Source: Caecitellus pseudoparvulus
Taxonomy: Eukaryota > Bigyra: Bicosoecida
Direction: 5' to 3'
NCBI GenBank assembly: GCA_965644315.1
Contig: CBFFRQ010000041.1
Coordinates: forward strand, 62,001 to 126,000
DNA length: 64,000 nucleotides
In this document: in pieces, positions 1 to 11,900 of the stretch
How the letters are laid out: each line of letters starts with the position of its first letter
How positions within the stretch are numbered: the stretch's first letter is position 1
Made by a program: the position numbers and the translations under genes
The notes under the pieces: generated by a model
What the model saw: the letters and a program-made list of their open reading frames with translations, nothing else
Databases searched by the model: none
Told to the model about the DNA's origin: nothing

Positions 1-193
1 CCTTGTCAGAGTCCATGCTGAAGCACTCGAGCAGCTTGGCAACTTGCTCCGTGGTGAAGACGAAGTTCTGCACCAGGGTCTTCACAAAGGCGATTTGAGT
101 TGAAGTGAAGCCGCCGTCCCCAACCACTGCGACGGAGGTCTCCAACTGCTCCTCGCTCATCTCCACGCCCACTGCACCTCCTTGAGCAGCCAT
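1..193 (-). CDS. DUF4476-like protein, N-terminal part, cut by window edge
   Basis: An open frame starts with ATG at 193 and runs off the left edge, giving 64 residues. The visible part contains a stretch of the form QNFxFTTEQVAKLLECFSxDSDK. That is the repeated pattern of DUF4476 domains, where an 'FT..QV..LL..F.FDSDK' motif recurs. DUF4476 has no settled biochemical function. No intron is visible in this part. The start is chosen because it is the first ATG after a non-coding stretch and the frame has no earlier Met near it. Most of the protein lies outside the window, so the family call rests on one motif copy. Confidence 0.55.
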   Translation of the reverse strand, partial: MAAQGGAVGVEMSEEQLETSVAVVGDGGFTSTQIAFVKTLVQNFVFTTEQVAKLLECFSMDSDK

Positions 194-1162
194 GTTGTTT
201 GGGGGTTGGTTCTGCGAGGAGCGCAGCGAGGTGTGCACGGTGTGTGGCCTTGCAGCCCTAGGGCGCCTTCGATGCGGGAAACACGGAGGCGCCACGCCGC
301 GCCTCGCTGCAGCCATGCAGGCTGACACACGCAACACACATGAAGGGGAAAAGTAGTCCACGAAGGGATCCGTGTTGTGTGCTCGGATTGGCGTTTGGGT
401 GCTGCGTGTGGGACTTGAATTGTGTGCAACGCGCAAGTATGCCGCTCCCGAGCCACCACGCCAACTCATGAAACGGCTGCCCTGACACCCCCCCGACCGA
501 CATGCCGCCGCCGCCACGAAGCTTGCGGGGCTTGGCACTGCACCAGCTCTCACAGAGCGCCGGCCCGCCCCTCTCCAAGGTGCATAAACAGCAATGCTTC
601 GATACCTTGCAAGGTTGAAGCGTCTTCTCGACATGCTGTACTTCGGAGCCAGTTGCAGTGAGGTGCCGGTTTCGGCGCTCGCAAGCGCCCACCCACGAGC
701 TTGCCGGGCCCAAGGCTTACGAGGGCCGCCCCACATCCTAGCCAGGTGCTCTATGCCATGAAATGCTAGCCCGATGAATGCTAGGGCGTCACGTGGTTGA
801 GGTAGCCTGCATGGCGAGTGCTGGAAGCGGCTGAACCGTGGCGAGTCCGGTGCCAGCGCAAGAAGTACCTTGACCCTGCCTTCCTGGTGCATGGCGCGCA
901 GCTCTTTCCGGGAACAGCCTTGACGCCCATGACAGAGGACTGGACAGGCTTCGACTGGGGTGGTCAGCCGCGCTCCAACATGCCCCAGCAGCAAGCCCCA
1001 CAAACCAAGCACAGCTTCAAACAACAAACCCCTTGCACATGTTGGCACTTGACCCCCTTGCAAGCCTCTGTTTCTCGCTGCCCACCCAGCACTGTTTGTC
1101 CACTGCAACGGGCAAGGCCTGCACCAGCTCCGTGCGGCCGACACACTCCCAGCCCACAAGAC
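194..1162. other. Intergenic region, divergent promoter
   Basis: About 970 bases lie between the starts of the DUF4476-like gene and the UBE2V gene. Open frames here overlap on both strands and show no family pattern. One frame from about 818 is in phase with UBE2V exon 1 and could be an N-terminal extension or an upstream exon, but known UEV proteins begin at the Met chosen below. I see no repeats, tRNA or other RNA gene. Confidence 0.5.
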
Positions 1163-1790
1163 ATGGCTGCAGGCAGCGTCCCACGCAACTTCAAGCTGCT
1201 GGATGAGCTGGAGGATGCCGAGCGGAGCCAGGAAGGCATGGCGGACATTTCCCTTGGTGGGTAGCGCTTTCTCTGGGCTGCAAGAGACTGTGCGGAAACT
1301 GCGCCACCACGCCTTCCCGCCCACTGCACGCCAGGCCTCGTGACGCTGGAGGACACGCTGATGAACAACTGGCAGGGCACCATTGTGCAGGCGGCAGTGA
1401 GTGGTGCCTGCTGCCTGGCTGGTGGTGCAGGCACCCCCAGCACTGGCACCCGCATGTCGCTCGCAGGGAGGTGGCTCAGACGTCCGTGTTTGGTTCCTGT
1501 CCTTGGTGGCTGGCCCTGACTACCCCACACAGTGCCCCACCATCAAGTTCACGTCCAAGATCAACATGACGGGTGTGGACAGCAAGGGCAACGTGAGCGG
1601 AGCGGCGCGCCAGTGCATTGCCGGCGTCCACACACACCCCACCCACACAAGCACACAGGTGGACCCCTCCAAGATTGCATACTTGAAGGACTGGCAGCCA
1701 AGCAACACCCTGAAGGGGGCACTGACTGCCATCAAGGCTGCCATTGGCTCTGCCCCTCGCTCGCAGCCGGAGGACGGCGAGACGTATTGA
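1163..1790 (+). CDS. MMS2: Ubiquitin-conjugating enzyme variant (UBE2V/MMS2)
   Basis: Four exons (1163-1256, 1335-1396, 1467-1592, 1659-1790) join to a 137-residue protein, close to the family's roughly 140-145. It begins MAAGSVPRNFKLLDELEDAE, matching the UEV start 'VPRNFRLLEELE'. It continues through the E2 core with YPTQCPTIKF, a KINM segment and a C-terminal helix pair. The catalytic cysteine of true E2 enzymes is absent, as expected for UEVs. UEVs pair with UBC13 to build K63-linked ubiquitin chains in DNA-damage tolerance and signalling. Introns are 78, 70 and 66 nt and GT-AG. Intron 1 contains a GCGGAAA element at 1292. The stop lies 24 bp from the convergent NDUFS7 stop. The exon joins are inferred from splice consensus and homology. 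Confidence 0.88.
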
Positions 1791-1795
1791 CAGGG

Positions 1796-1804
1796 AATGC
1801 ATTG
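1796..1804. terminator. AATGCATTG, candidate shared 3'-end signal
   Basis: This near-palindrome sits 5 bases after the UBE2V stop and 10 bases beyond the convergent NDUFS7 stop. The AATGCATT core reads the same on both strands, so it could serve both transcripts. Its function is inferred from recurrence at other gene ends in the window. Confidence 0.4.
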
Positions 1805-1814
1805 CTGAGCCTGC

Positions 1815-2690
1815 TCATTTGCGCATCTTCAGCAGCAGCCCCCGGTTGCCTTTGATCTTCTTCTGCAGCTGCAGCAGGCCGTACAGCAGGGCCTCAGCGG
1901 TGGGCGGGCAGCCAGGCACGTACACGTCCACAGGCACAATCTTGTCACAACCCCGGACAACTGAGTAGGAGTAGTGGTAGTAGCCGCCGCCGTTGGCACA
2001 AGAGCCCATGGACAGCACCCAACGGGGGTCTGGCATCTGGTCGTACACCTTGCGCAGAGCAGGGGCCATCTTGTTGGTCAGGGTGCCCGCCACAATCATC
2101 ACATCGGACTGGCGAGGGGAAGCACGGAAGACGATGCCGAAGCGGTCCATGTCGTACCGCGCAGCCGCCGAGTGCATCATCTCCACGGCACAGCAGGCCA
2201 GGCCGAACGTCATGGGCCACATGCTGCCCTTCCGCGTCCAGTTCACGATCTCGTCGATCTTGGACACGACAAACTCTGCGACGTGCCAGCGGCGTTTCGT
2301 GTGTGAAACGACAGGCCAGCGGCAGCGGCAGGCCCAGCCCATGCGAAGCGTACCTGCTCCATTCTGAGCGCCAGGGGACTTGAACAGCGCCTCGAAGCTT
2401 TCAGCTGTGACGGGGGGCGGGGAAAGGGGCAGTGCGTACCGGCAAAACCGCCGCGCGTGCGGCCGAAGTGACTGCGGAAGTGTGCCGCACGAACCTTGTG
2501 CGGGCCCACTGACGTGCACGTTGCGCAGGCCTGACACAGTCGCGGCAGCAGGCAAGCATGCTCGGGCTTGGGACACTGCGGGGAGAGGGCGTGTCTGCTG
2601 TGGTCTGGCGCGGTGCAGGGGCACGTGCGGCGCAGGTGACGCACCTGCCCCAGCCGCCCTGCAGCCTGCGGCGGCCGCCCTTGCCAACAT
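1815..2690 (-). CDS. NDUFS7: NADH dehydrogenase (ubiquinone) Fe-S protein 7, complex I PSST subunit
   Basis: Exons on the minus strand are 2690-2645, 2575-2495, 2404-2354 and 2275-1815. The last exon encodes the almost invariant PSST core, with [20 protein letters not shown], the MDRFGIVFR segment, [40 protein letters not shown] and [18 protein letters not shown]. The paired CC and the later GSC and PGC cysteines are the N2 iron-sulphur cluster ligands, which pass electrons to ubiquinone in the mitochondrial inner membrane. The first exon ([17 protein letters not shown]) is an Ala/Arg-rich mitochondrial presequence, so this is a nuclear copy. The three introns are 69, 90 and 78 nt. Removing them restores the [14 protein letters not shown] junction seen in homologues. 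Intron 2 carries a GCGGAAGTG element. Confidence 0.95.
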   Translation of the reverse strand: MLARAAAAGCRAAGAGASPAPHVPLHRARPQQTRPLPAVSQARACLPAAATVSGLRNVHVSGPAQGSCGTLPQSLRPHARRFCRYALPLSPPPVTAESFEALFKSPGAQNGAGTLRMGWACRCRWPVVSHTKRRWHVAEFVVSKIDEIVNWTRKGSMWPMTFGLACCAVEMMHSAAARYDMDRFGIVFRASPRQSDVMIVAGTLTNKMAPALRKVYDQMPDPRWVLSMGSCANGGGYYHYSYSVVRGCDKIVPVDVYVPGCPPTAEALLYGLLQLQKKIKGNRGLLLKMRK

Positions 2691-2879
2691 GGTGAATGGT
2701 CGGGGACAGGAAGCACGCCTGCTTCAAGTACATAGCTGCGCTGATGTGGTGGTGTGTGTTTTCTCAGTCTGCCGAACTTTGCCTGTCACGCAGCGCGAAG
2801 AAAACGCAACAGTGATCACGACGGGGCTGAATCCGCAAAGTGTCACGCTTATATCAACCAAATTTTTGCAAAACAAGGT

Positions 2880-2961
2880 GCTGTGGTGTCCGAGTGGTCC
2901 ATGGAGTCAGCCTTAAGTCCTGATGTGTTCGCACGCGCGGGTTCGAACCCCGTCCACAGCA
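2880..2961 (+). tRNA. trnL-UAA: tRNA-Leu (anticodon UAA)
   Basis: The 82-nt sequence folds as a class II tRNA. The acceptor GCTGTGG pairs with CCACAGC and the discriminator is A. The D arm reads TCCGAGTGG...GGA, the anticodon loop CTTAAGT gives UAA, a long variable arm (GTG TTCG CAC) is present, and the T arm GCGGG-TTCGAAC-CCCGT is intact. The innermost anticodon-stem pair is a C-C mismatch. There is no intron and CCA is not encoded. A TATA-like CTTATATC lies about 25-30 bases upstream. The 3' end is only 17 bases from the stop codon of the convergent giant ORF. Confidence 0.93.
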
Positions 2962-2968
2962 TGGTACA

Positions 2969-2974
2969 TTTTTT
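2969..2974 (+). terminator. Pol III terminator of tRNA-Leu
   Basis: A run of six T lies 7 bases after the tRNA 3' end, the usual RNA polymerase III termination signal. The opposing gene's stop codon begins five bases further on. Confidence 0.8.
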
Positions 2975-2978
2975 GCAT

Positions 2979-5900
2979 TCAAACCCCTGCAGTCTTGCTG
3001 CGCGCGTGCCCCAAGCGCCGCTGACGAGTGGACGTGCGTGTCGTGACGAAGCCCACCTCGTCCGCCTCCCCACCGCTGCCTTGCCCCTTGCTGAAGTCCA
3101 AGCCAGGGGTGGGGTCCATCGTCGCTGACGCATCCAGCGGCGGGGCAGAGGGCGCCACCGTGCACGCCTGGGCGGTGCCACCGCCCCCCCGCTGCCGCCG
3201 GCGCACGCCTGACCTGCGCCGCAGGCCCTGTGTGCGGCGTCCCCGTCGCCCAGTCCCGCTGCTTGCCCACCCGGCGTCGCTGGCGGAGCTGCTGCCGCCG
3301 TCACTGCCGCTGCTGCCTCTGGAGCCAGTGCTGGACCGGGAGCGTCGTCGGCGCCCACCGGGCTGTGGCAGCCCCACCTCCAACAGTCCACCCCCAGCTC
3401 GAATGGTGATGGTGGTAGGTGGCGCATCCTGTCGGCTGCGGCGACCTGCCGTCGGACTGCGGCGGTGACGCCGACGGCCGGCACCCCCACTGCGACGGCG
3501 TCGGCCTCCGTCGCGGTGGCGTGGCACGGCGCCGCTGTCCGACAGGCTCTCCCGCAGCGCAGCGCCCTGCCTGCGCAGAGCCGCCGCGCTGGCTGAGAAA
3601 GACTCATCGTGCATGCCCGTCAGCGGCACAAGAGTACGCGGCATGCCCCGCGCACCCTGCACGGGCCCGCCCTCCCCGTCAGCAGGGGACACGCCTTCAG
3701 TCACGGGCGACAGGCACATGTCGTCCAGCACTGCCCCATTGCGCCCCCATGCCCCAGTGCTGATGTCCAGGTCTTGGGGCGGGGGGGCAGACGGCACCAC
3801 CTCCCCAGCCTCCCTGCGGTGCCGCTCAACCACCTCGGCACCCTGCGCGCTGGCCTTGGAGCTCGCGACGCTGCCACTGCTGGCACGCCGCTCAGGGGGC
3901 GATCGCTCAGGAGAGGGCGGTGGAGGGGGCAGTTCAGGCGTGGCGGGGGCCGCTGCTGGCTCAGCGCAAGCAGGTGGCGGGGGCGCGGCAGCCGCCTCTG
4001 CGCCAGCTCCGCTGCAACTGCCGTCCCCCGGCTCAGTGAGGAAGGGCGCAGCCAGCTGCAGCCAGGCGGGGGACAGAGCTTGTCTGGGTAGGGCCAGCAA
4101 CCGCAGCGCCTCAACCAGCACGCCTGCCACGGCCTGTCCGCCCGAGACACGGCTGAGTGCAGGCGCGGGGCAGGCGATGCAGGCGAGGTGGTGTCGGGTG
4201 TCGCACAGAAGCTGAGCCGTGGCGTCATCTGTGGGCGCCTGCCACAGCGCCCCACACTCTAACCACAGCACGCCCAGCACGACGAGCGCGTCTGCTGCAT
4301 AGCTGCCTGCCAGCGCCACCGTCAGGGCACGCAGCAGCCCGGGCTCGTCCCAACAGCGGAACGCGAGAGGCGGCGGGGGCAGCTCCACGCATGCCTCGCT
4401 GTCAATGCCAGCGGCTAGGTGCAGACTGTGCAGCAGTGCTGCTGGGGTGGAGCCAGGCGCAGCGGGAGTGGGGACGTGGGCAGGGAGCACGCGCCCGGGC
4501 CCGCTGTGTGTCGGCTGGGTGGGGCTGCGAGGGGGGCTTCCAAGAGGGGATGCGGGGGGCTGCACGGGTGTCCCTGGCTGCGTGCCTGCATCTGCCGCGG
4601 CGTCATGCGTGCCCAAAGCAGCCCACAGCAGTGGAGCGCTCGCACTGCCGCCCCCCACGCTGGCCCACAGCACACAGCACACACCATGGCACCACTGGCG
4701 CACGCCCTGCTCCGCCAGCGCCAGCTCTTCGCCCACACTCCACAGCAGTGGCAGGAGTGGCTCTGCCGCTTCCACCAGAGCGCTGGTGCTGATGCAGGCA
4801 GCCCAGGCGCTGCTGAGACGCCCCAGGAGCAGCGCAGAGAAGCCCCCCTCGCGCACGGCACGCAGGCCTGATCGCAGCACCGCCGCACCAGCCTCCATGG
4901 CGTCCGACCAACTGCCCAGTAGCGCAGGGGGGAGGCGGAGCTGGGGCCCTGCCAGCACTTGGCCGTCACCTCCGCACAGCGCGGTGCGCCACACAGCCTG
5001 GCCCAGAGCCGCTACCGCCCGGCCATTGCACTGCGCGCCTGCCTGCCACAGGAGAGACAGCAGCTGCCCGCTCCTGCGCTGCAGGAGCGCGTGCAGGGGC
5101 GGCACAGCCAGCGCTGCGGAGGGGCGCACAGCCAGGGCCAGGGCGGCCCGCACTGCACGGGGGTGTGCCGGGGACACGAAGGCGGACGGCGTGAGCAGCC
5201 AGTGCAGGGCTGGCGGGGCGTCCTCCGGCACCAGGAGCGCCTCATCCAGGCTGCCCTGCCGCTGCCCTTGCAGCCACGCCGTCGCCGCCGCGGGCCCCCA
5301 CCTGCCAAGGGGCGTGCGCCACTCCCCGTGCCCTGACAGGGGCACCTGGGTACAGACCAAGGATAGGGCGGGCATCTCGGCCTCCTGCGCCAGGGCGGGC
5401 ACCCACAGCTCCCGCGGCAGCACGTTGCGCGTGTGGCTGAGCCAGTCCAGCGCTGCGCTGGACGTGGAGGGCGGGATGCGGGGGTAGGTGCGGAACTTGC
5501 CTGCTTCGCCCGGCACGCCGGCCGCTGCGTGGGAGCTGCGCCAGGAGCGCTTGGGTGTCCCAGGTGTGCGCAGTGCGCCGCTGGCAGCTGCTGCCGCGGT
5601 GGCAGCTGCTGCCGCCCGTGCGGAGGTGGAGGCGGCGGCCCCCCCTGCGCCCACCGCCAGCATGAGCTGTGTGGACACTGGCATGCCGCGGGCTGTGCCG
5701 GCGGCCCGTCCGAGGAGGGAGGGCGGGGACAGGGCGTGTTGGCGGGCCCTTCGTGAGGAGGGCGTGCGAGGCGTGGCCGGCGTGCGCGGCGTGCGTGGGA
5801 CGGCCGTGCTGGGTGTGGAGGGGGTGGTGGCGCCCGCCCTGCGCAGGCGAGGGGGCGTCGCTGTCAACACCATGCCTGACGCCTGCAAGTGCCCTCGCTG

Positions 5901-8900
5901 CACCCGAGCCTTGGTGATGTCCCGCAGCTGGCTGTGGGAGGGGCTGGGGGGGCTGCTCCGCCCCGACGCCGCATCTGCAGACGCCGCCGCCCCCGTCATG
6001 ACCTGCCACAGGGACTTGGAGCGCGTGTGGGCGGGGTGGGTGTCCCGGGCAGGCACGATGTGGCCGCAGGCGCCCTCGCCGTCCCCCGCAGGCAGCCATG
6101 GGGACCGTGCCAGGGCCATGACGGCGGCGGCGTGGGCGGGCGGCACGCCCATCTCCCCCAGGCGGCGGCGCAGAATGTGCGCACCAGCCACACTGCCACG
6201 CTGCCCATCCACAGGCGCCTGGGCCAGGGCCAGGGCCTGCAGCGACAGCAGCACGCTGGCACGGTGTGCCTCTGGGCCTGCCGCCGCCACCCCGTCCACC
6301 GGCAGGATGGGCACCAGGGGCAGGGGGCGTGGGAGGCCGCTGCCGCCGCCCCCCAGCAAGGCAACTTGCACCTCCCGCCAGCTGAGGGGCGGCATGGCGC
6401 CAGGTGGGGGGGCGAGGTTCAAGTCTGGGCTGGGGGCGACGAGGTGTGGCGGGGGCGTGGTGGCCAGGGTGGCCAGTAGGCCCACGTGGCCCCTGCAGGC
6501 TGCCCGCAGCAGGCCCAGCATGCTGGGCCACAGGGCGTGCAGGGAGGGAACGCAGTGCCCCGTCAGGACCGCCCCCAGCCAGGCGCCCCAGTGTCCCGCG
6601 TCCAGCAGGTAGCCTTGGAAGCAGCGCAGCATGACGAGGGACGGGCCGCCAACTGTGGCCGGGGAGGGCGCCGCATGCACCCCTGCCGGGGATGCTGCGG
6701 GGGCCAGGCCCACCGGCACGAGGGGTCCGCCTGGTAAGTTGGCGGGGTGCAGCTGCAGGTCAGAGGCGCTGCGCAGCGTGGTGAGCAGGGCAGAGCTGGA
6801 GCACTGCAGGCGCGCGACGTCCAACTCGGCTGCTTCGCCCAGGGCGTAGAGGGCCGATGAAAGGTCGCATGCGGCGGCCTGCGCCTCCAGACACCGCCCC
6901 GCAGCCAGCGCATCGGTCAGCTGGCACGCCAGGTCGGCACAGGCGGCCGGCACCATGCTGTCTGGCAGCATGCCCCCCTCACACAGGGTGTGCAGCAGCC
7001 ACCCCCGCAGGGCGTGTGGCGGTGTCGAAGCTGCCCGCACACTCCACAACGAGCGGCGCAGCGTGGCCGACGCCAGACCGGCGCTGCGCAGTGCCGCTGT
7101 GCTGGCGGCGCCCAGCACTCGTGCCCGCGCTGCGCCTTCGTTCTTGCTGCCCAGGTACACACTGCCACAGCTGGCAGCCGGCAGACCCGACAACTGCAGG
7201 AGGGCAGCGCAACTGGGCAGCCCCGCCTCCCCCTCCTCAGCCCCGCCCACGTCCAGCACCTCAGCCAAGGGCGCCACGCTGAGCGGCACAGCGGACGCCT
7301 CCTCCACTGCACTGGGCTCAGCCAGGCGCTTGGAGGGTGCCCGGCGAATGAGGCCAGCCTCCAACAGGCCGGCGGCGGCCCAGGCTGTGCTGGGGGCTGC
7401 AGACAGCACGGACCCAGAGCGCTGGGTGCCCTGTGCCAACCCTTCCGTGAGGAGCTGGCACAGAGCCGGGGCGGCCTGCAAGTGCTCTGCCAGGGACGGC
7501 GGTAGCATGCACGTGGCGCCGTCTGCGCCGCCGGCACTGCTGCACAGCTGCAGAGTATGGCCAGTCTCCTGCAGCAGTGTGGCCACGTGCTGTGGGCTCA
7601 AGACGAGGGCCAGGGCGGCCGTGGCGGCGGGGGAGCCACCGCCCGGCGTCCCCTGCTGCGCATCGGACCCGGACACCAGCCCCTCCACGAGGGATTCCGT
7701 GTGTGTGTCCCCTGCGAGAATGCATGCCTGCAGCCGGGCGGGGCCTGAGTCGGGCAGGGGCGGACTGGTGGACATGAGGGCCCCAGCGCACTCCTCAAAA
7801 CCGCCCTTGCTCGCAACACACCGCCGGAGGAGGCTGGAGCCTGCAGCGGCCAGCAGTGTGAGGAGTGAGTGGTGACTGCGGCGTGAGAGGGGTGCTCCCC
7901 ACCCGCTGCACCCCGGCTGTGTGCCAGGGAGGGGGAAGGCGGCGCTGCTGCCGGGCATGGGGCCGCCTGCCCCCCCCTGCAACAACGCTTGCGCCAGGCG
8001 CGCGTCTGATCCTGCGGGCAGTGGCAGCCCCCCCGCCATGATCGCCGTGGCAAGCCATGCTGACACGCGGTCGGGGGCGGGGGGCGGCGGCGGTGAGAGG
8101 CTGGCTGCGTGGGCGGCAGCAGTGTGCAGGCAGAGTGGCAGGAGGGCGTCCTGGGGCAGGGTGGGCAGCATGCCTGCCGCCTGGAGCAGGTTGGCGCCGG
8201 GCCAGCCGTCCAGCCCCGCCGCACTGGCCCCTGCGTAGGGCAGCACCCCTGCCGGCAGGAGGTGAGGGCCAGAGGGAGCGCTGGGAAGGCGCAGCGCCAG
8301 CGCCTCCACTGCTGACAGGGCAGATGCCAAAGCTGACGAGACACGCAGGAGCAGCGCTGGGAGGGAGAGGGTGAGGCTTGCGGCGGAGGGGGGGGGCGCA
8401 GGGGAAGGAGGGGGGGTGCTGTCTGCCGGCTGGCCTCCTTCTACACCCGCCCCTGCGGCAGCCTTGGGCCTGAACGGCCACCACCCCGCCCGTGCAGCAG
8501 GTGCGGCAGACACGTCGCTCCGACTGGCTGCCGTGTGCATGGTGCTGGCTGACTCGGCCAGGGTGCGCGCGAGAGACTCCGCCCTCACCGCAGCTGCCCG
8601 CACGTCGGCGGTGTGGGAAGTGTCCCCGCCCACCACAGCGGCGCAGTGCCCCACCATACTGTGCAGGGTGATGCACGCACACAGCAGTGGGCTGAGGGTG
8701 CCGCCGAGTGCCACGGCCCCAGCTGCCGCGCTCAGCGGCAAGCCAGCTCCACCCTGCCCCACCACAGCCCAGTGTGGCGGCCCGGACGCGGCTGAAGACA
8801 CCACGACGCGGAACGGCTGGGCAGAAGGCGACAACCAGTTGCGCCAGGGGAGGGCAGGCGGGCTCCCTGGCTGTGGTTGCAGGGCGCATGGTCCGGGTGG

Positions 8901-11900
8901 CGGGATGCGCGCGCTCCCCACGCCCACACCGCTGCGCCTGTGCTTGGCCAGGGCACCCGCCAGTTGGTGCGCCACCAGGTGCACCTTGGCCTCCAGGGCT
9001 GCCTCCACCACTGCCACTATGGCTGAGGGCAGTCCTTGCACGTGCGGCAGGGGAGCAGTCACGCCTGCCGTGACGTGCGCTAGGAGGCTGGCGGCAGCGG
9101 GGCGGCCGAGCGAGTGCCGCAGCAGCGTCACCAGCATGTGCCACAGGGCTGCTGCAGGCACGTCGCCCTTGCGGCGTAGCAGGCTGATCAGGTGCGCCTG
9201 CAGGGCTGTGGCAGGCACAACAGGCTGGCAGGCGTGGCTCGCCCCCGCATTCAGCACGCCTGCTGCCACCTCGGGCAGTAACACGTCGAAGAGGGGTCGC
9301 CCCTCGCCGGGCCCGGCTCCAGGCATCGGCTGTGGGGAGGTGAGGGTCATGCCAGGCGTGTGTGCCCGGCTGGCAGGCTGGCGCACAGGGGTGCTGGGAG
9401 CCACCGGTTGGCGCCCGGCAGGCGCTGCCAGCGCCGGGGCGGGGGGAGTGGACCCGGCCCCCTCGGGCAAGGAGGGTGGCGTCTCCGTGACGTGCAGGGC
9501 TGTGGCAGCGGGCGCCGCCACGTCAGCGGCGTCACTCCACATGGCTGCGTCTGTGCTGCTGGCCGCTTGCCCCACTGGGTGCAGGCTGTGGTAGGGTGGG
9601 CAGTCGTTGCCTGAGGGCAGGCCAAAGCGCAGGACGAGGCACGCCTGGGACGGTGCGACGTCCTCGGCGTCAGGCGCCGCCCCTGCATCTCGCCTGTACC
9701 CCGCCGCCGCTGCCGCCTGGCTGCTGCGCTGCGGTGAGGACAGCGCGTAGCGGGCTGCGCGGTGGGCGCGCCCCCCCGCCCAGCGGAAGGGTGAGAACAG
9801 GTACGCGTGCAGGAGGTGGGGCGGGACGACGTCTGGGCCCAGCCCCATGGCGTCGGCGGAGTAGCCGTTGTTGCACGTGGCAGTGCGGTGCCCGACAGCT
9901 GTGTCGGTCAGCCAGCTGTTCGTGATGGTGGCGAGGTCGGCTTGGCGCCAGACACCAAACACGGCCTGTGGCACGCTGTGCGCTGGGGCGTCCTGGTGGC
10001 ACGCCGCCGGCGTCTCGAGCATGGGGCCGAGGAGCAGTGCTGCGCTGCTGGCAGTGCCGTCCGCGCAAGCCGACACTGCTGCAGTGCAGGATGCCAGCAG
10101 GGCTTGCAGGAAGGCGCCGGCCACCTGACTGCAGTCCAGCGCGTCCCCCTCCCAAACCACCACACGCCCGTCCGTGGAGTGGGGGGGCATGTCACCTGGG
10201 AGGACCGTCCACTGCGTGTGCAGCGCGTAGTACGTCATGGGGGCCTCTGTCTGGCCCTGCACTGTGGGCTGGGGCGTCCGCCCCTCACTGTCCCGAACTG
10301 CCGCCTGGGGCAGCACGGGCATGTGGGCGACGATGTGCAGGTCACTGCAGTGGCCCTCGCCCGCCGCCACCGCGACGATGCAGGCCAGCGGCACAGCCTG
10401 GGTGACGAGTCTGTGCACGAGCTGGCGCCCGCCCTCCTCCGGCCCCCCCACGGCCATGCTCCACTGCACCACTTGCAGCAGGTGGGTGGCTGTCAGCACC
10501 AAGTACACCTGGCCCTGGGGCAGGTCAGAAGGCACTGATGCCGCGGCGGCATCTAGCGTTGAGGCGGGGCGCACGGGGACCTGGTGCAGGGCGTGGGCAC
10601 GCCACTGGTGCCAGGTGCCATGTCCGGCAGCCGCTGGCAGGGCCAGCACGCCACCACCCGGCAAGGACGCGGTGTAGAACAGCCCGCAGGGCGACAGGGG
10701 GCAGCTGGTGGAGCAGGCGTACTGGCCAGACTCCCCCTCCTGGCGGGGTGCGCCGTCCATGCCGTCGACTTGCCCAGGCAGGGCCAGTGTCGGGGCCAGG
10801 GCACCGTCAGCGTGCTCCAGGGGCACCTCTACGCTCAGGGATGCCGTCACCCCGCGCTGGATGGCCAGTGCCAGGTCGTTGCGGTGGGCAGAGTGCAGGG
10901 TGATGGGCACCGTCGCGCCGCCGCCCGGCACCACCTGCAGGACCTGGTCGTGGTCAGCGGCCCGGCTCAAGCGCACTGCCGCCACGTGCCGCAGCGGCAG
11001 CACCGCCAGCACGCTCGCGCCACAGCGGAAGAGCAGGTCGCTGGCCAGCACCTGCAGGCGCACTGGGACCCGTGTGGGGAGCAGGGTCGTGCCCCCCTCC
11101 ACTTGTGTCAGGCGGGGCGGCGTCCCGTCCAGCAGGTGTGCTGGGAAGGTGGAGGGGAGGAGGGGCGCCAGCATGGGGGGTGGCAGGCCCATGCCGGGGA
11201 TGGGGCCCTCTTGTGGCCGGCTGCGCAGCCAGGGACCCAGCAGCCACACCTGCTGCGCCCGGCGCCACGCCGCCACGAAGGCTGATGCCGCGGCGGGGCT
11301 GGCCAGGCGCAGCGTCTCCTTGAGCTTGGCGCCTGAGGCGGAGGGCAAGGAGGGCAGAGCCAGGGCAGGAGGGGGGGGCACGGCGCCTTCCTCCCCCTCG
11401 TGCACCTCCGCAGTGCACGCGGAGAGCCAGTCCTGCCACGCTGCGGCGAGGGCAGGGTTGGTGAGGCTGCCGTTGCCACAGCCTGTGATGGCGGCCACTG
11501 CCGTTGCAGAGCACGCTGCGTGCCCCTCGGCCACCCACTGCGCAACTGCCACGGAGACTGCTTCTTCAGAGGGCAGGGTGGGCCCCCGCGGGTGGCCAGG
11601 TGGTGCAGCTGCCTCCAGCCCCTTCAGTGCGTCGGCGTGTCGCAGGGCGATGTCTTCGGTGTGAGCAGCGGAGGCGGCCATGCGGCGCAGCAGCAGCTGC
11701 CGGACGGCGGCAGACCACTGGCAGAATAACTGCTGCTGGAATGCCTGCAGTCGTCCTGCGTCAGCTGACGGGGCGAGTGTGATGGCCACGTCGCGGGGAG
11801 CGGTCGGCACCACCGACACCCCGCTGAGCCGCCACGCGGGAAAACACCGCCCCTTGCCGGCGTGCAGGGGCGTGGCGGGGCTCGCTGGCAGCAGGCCGTT

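Noticed and set aside
818-1162. N-terminal extension of UBE2V from an in-frame upstream ORF
   Set aside because: The frame is open, but UEV proteins start at the MAAGSVPRNF position and the upstream residues match nothing.
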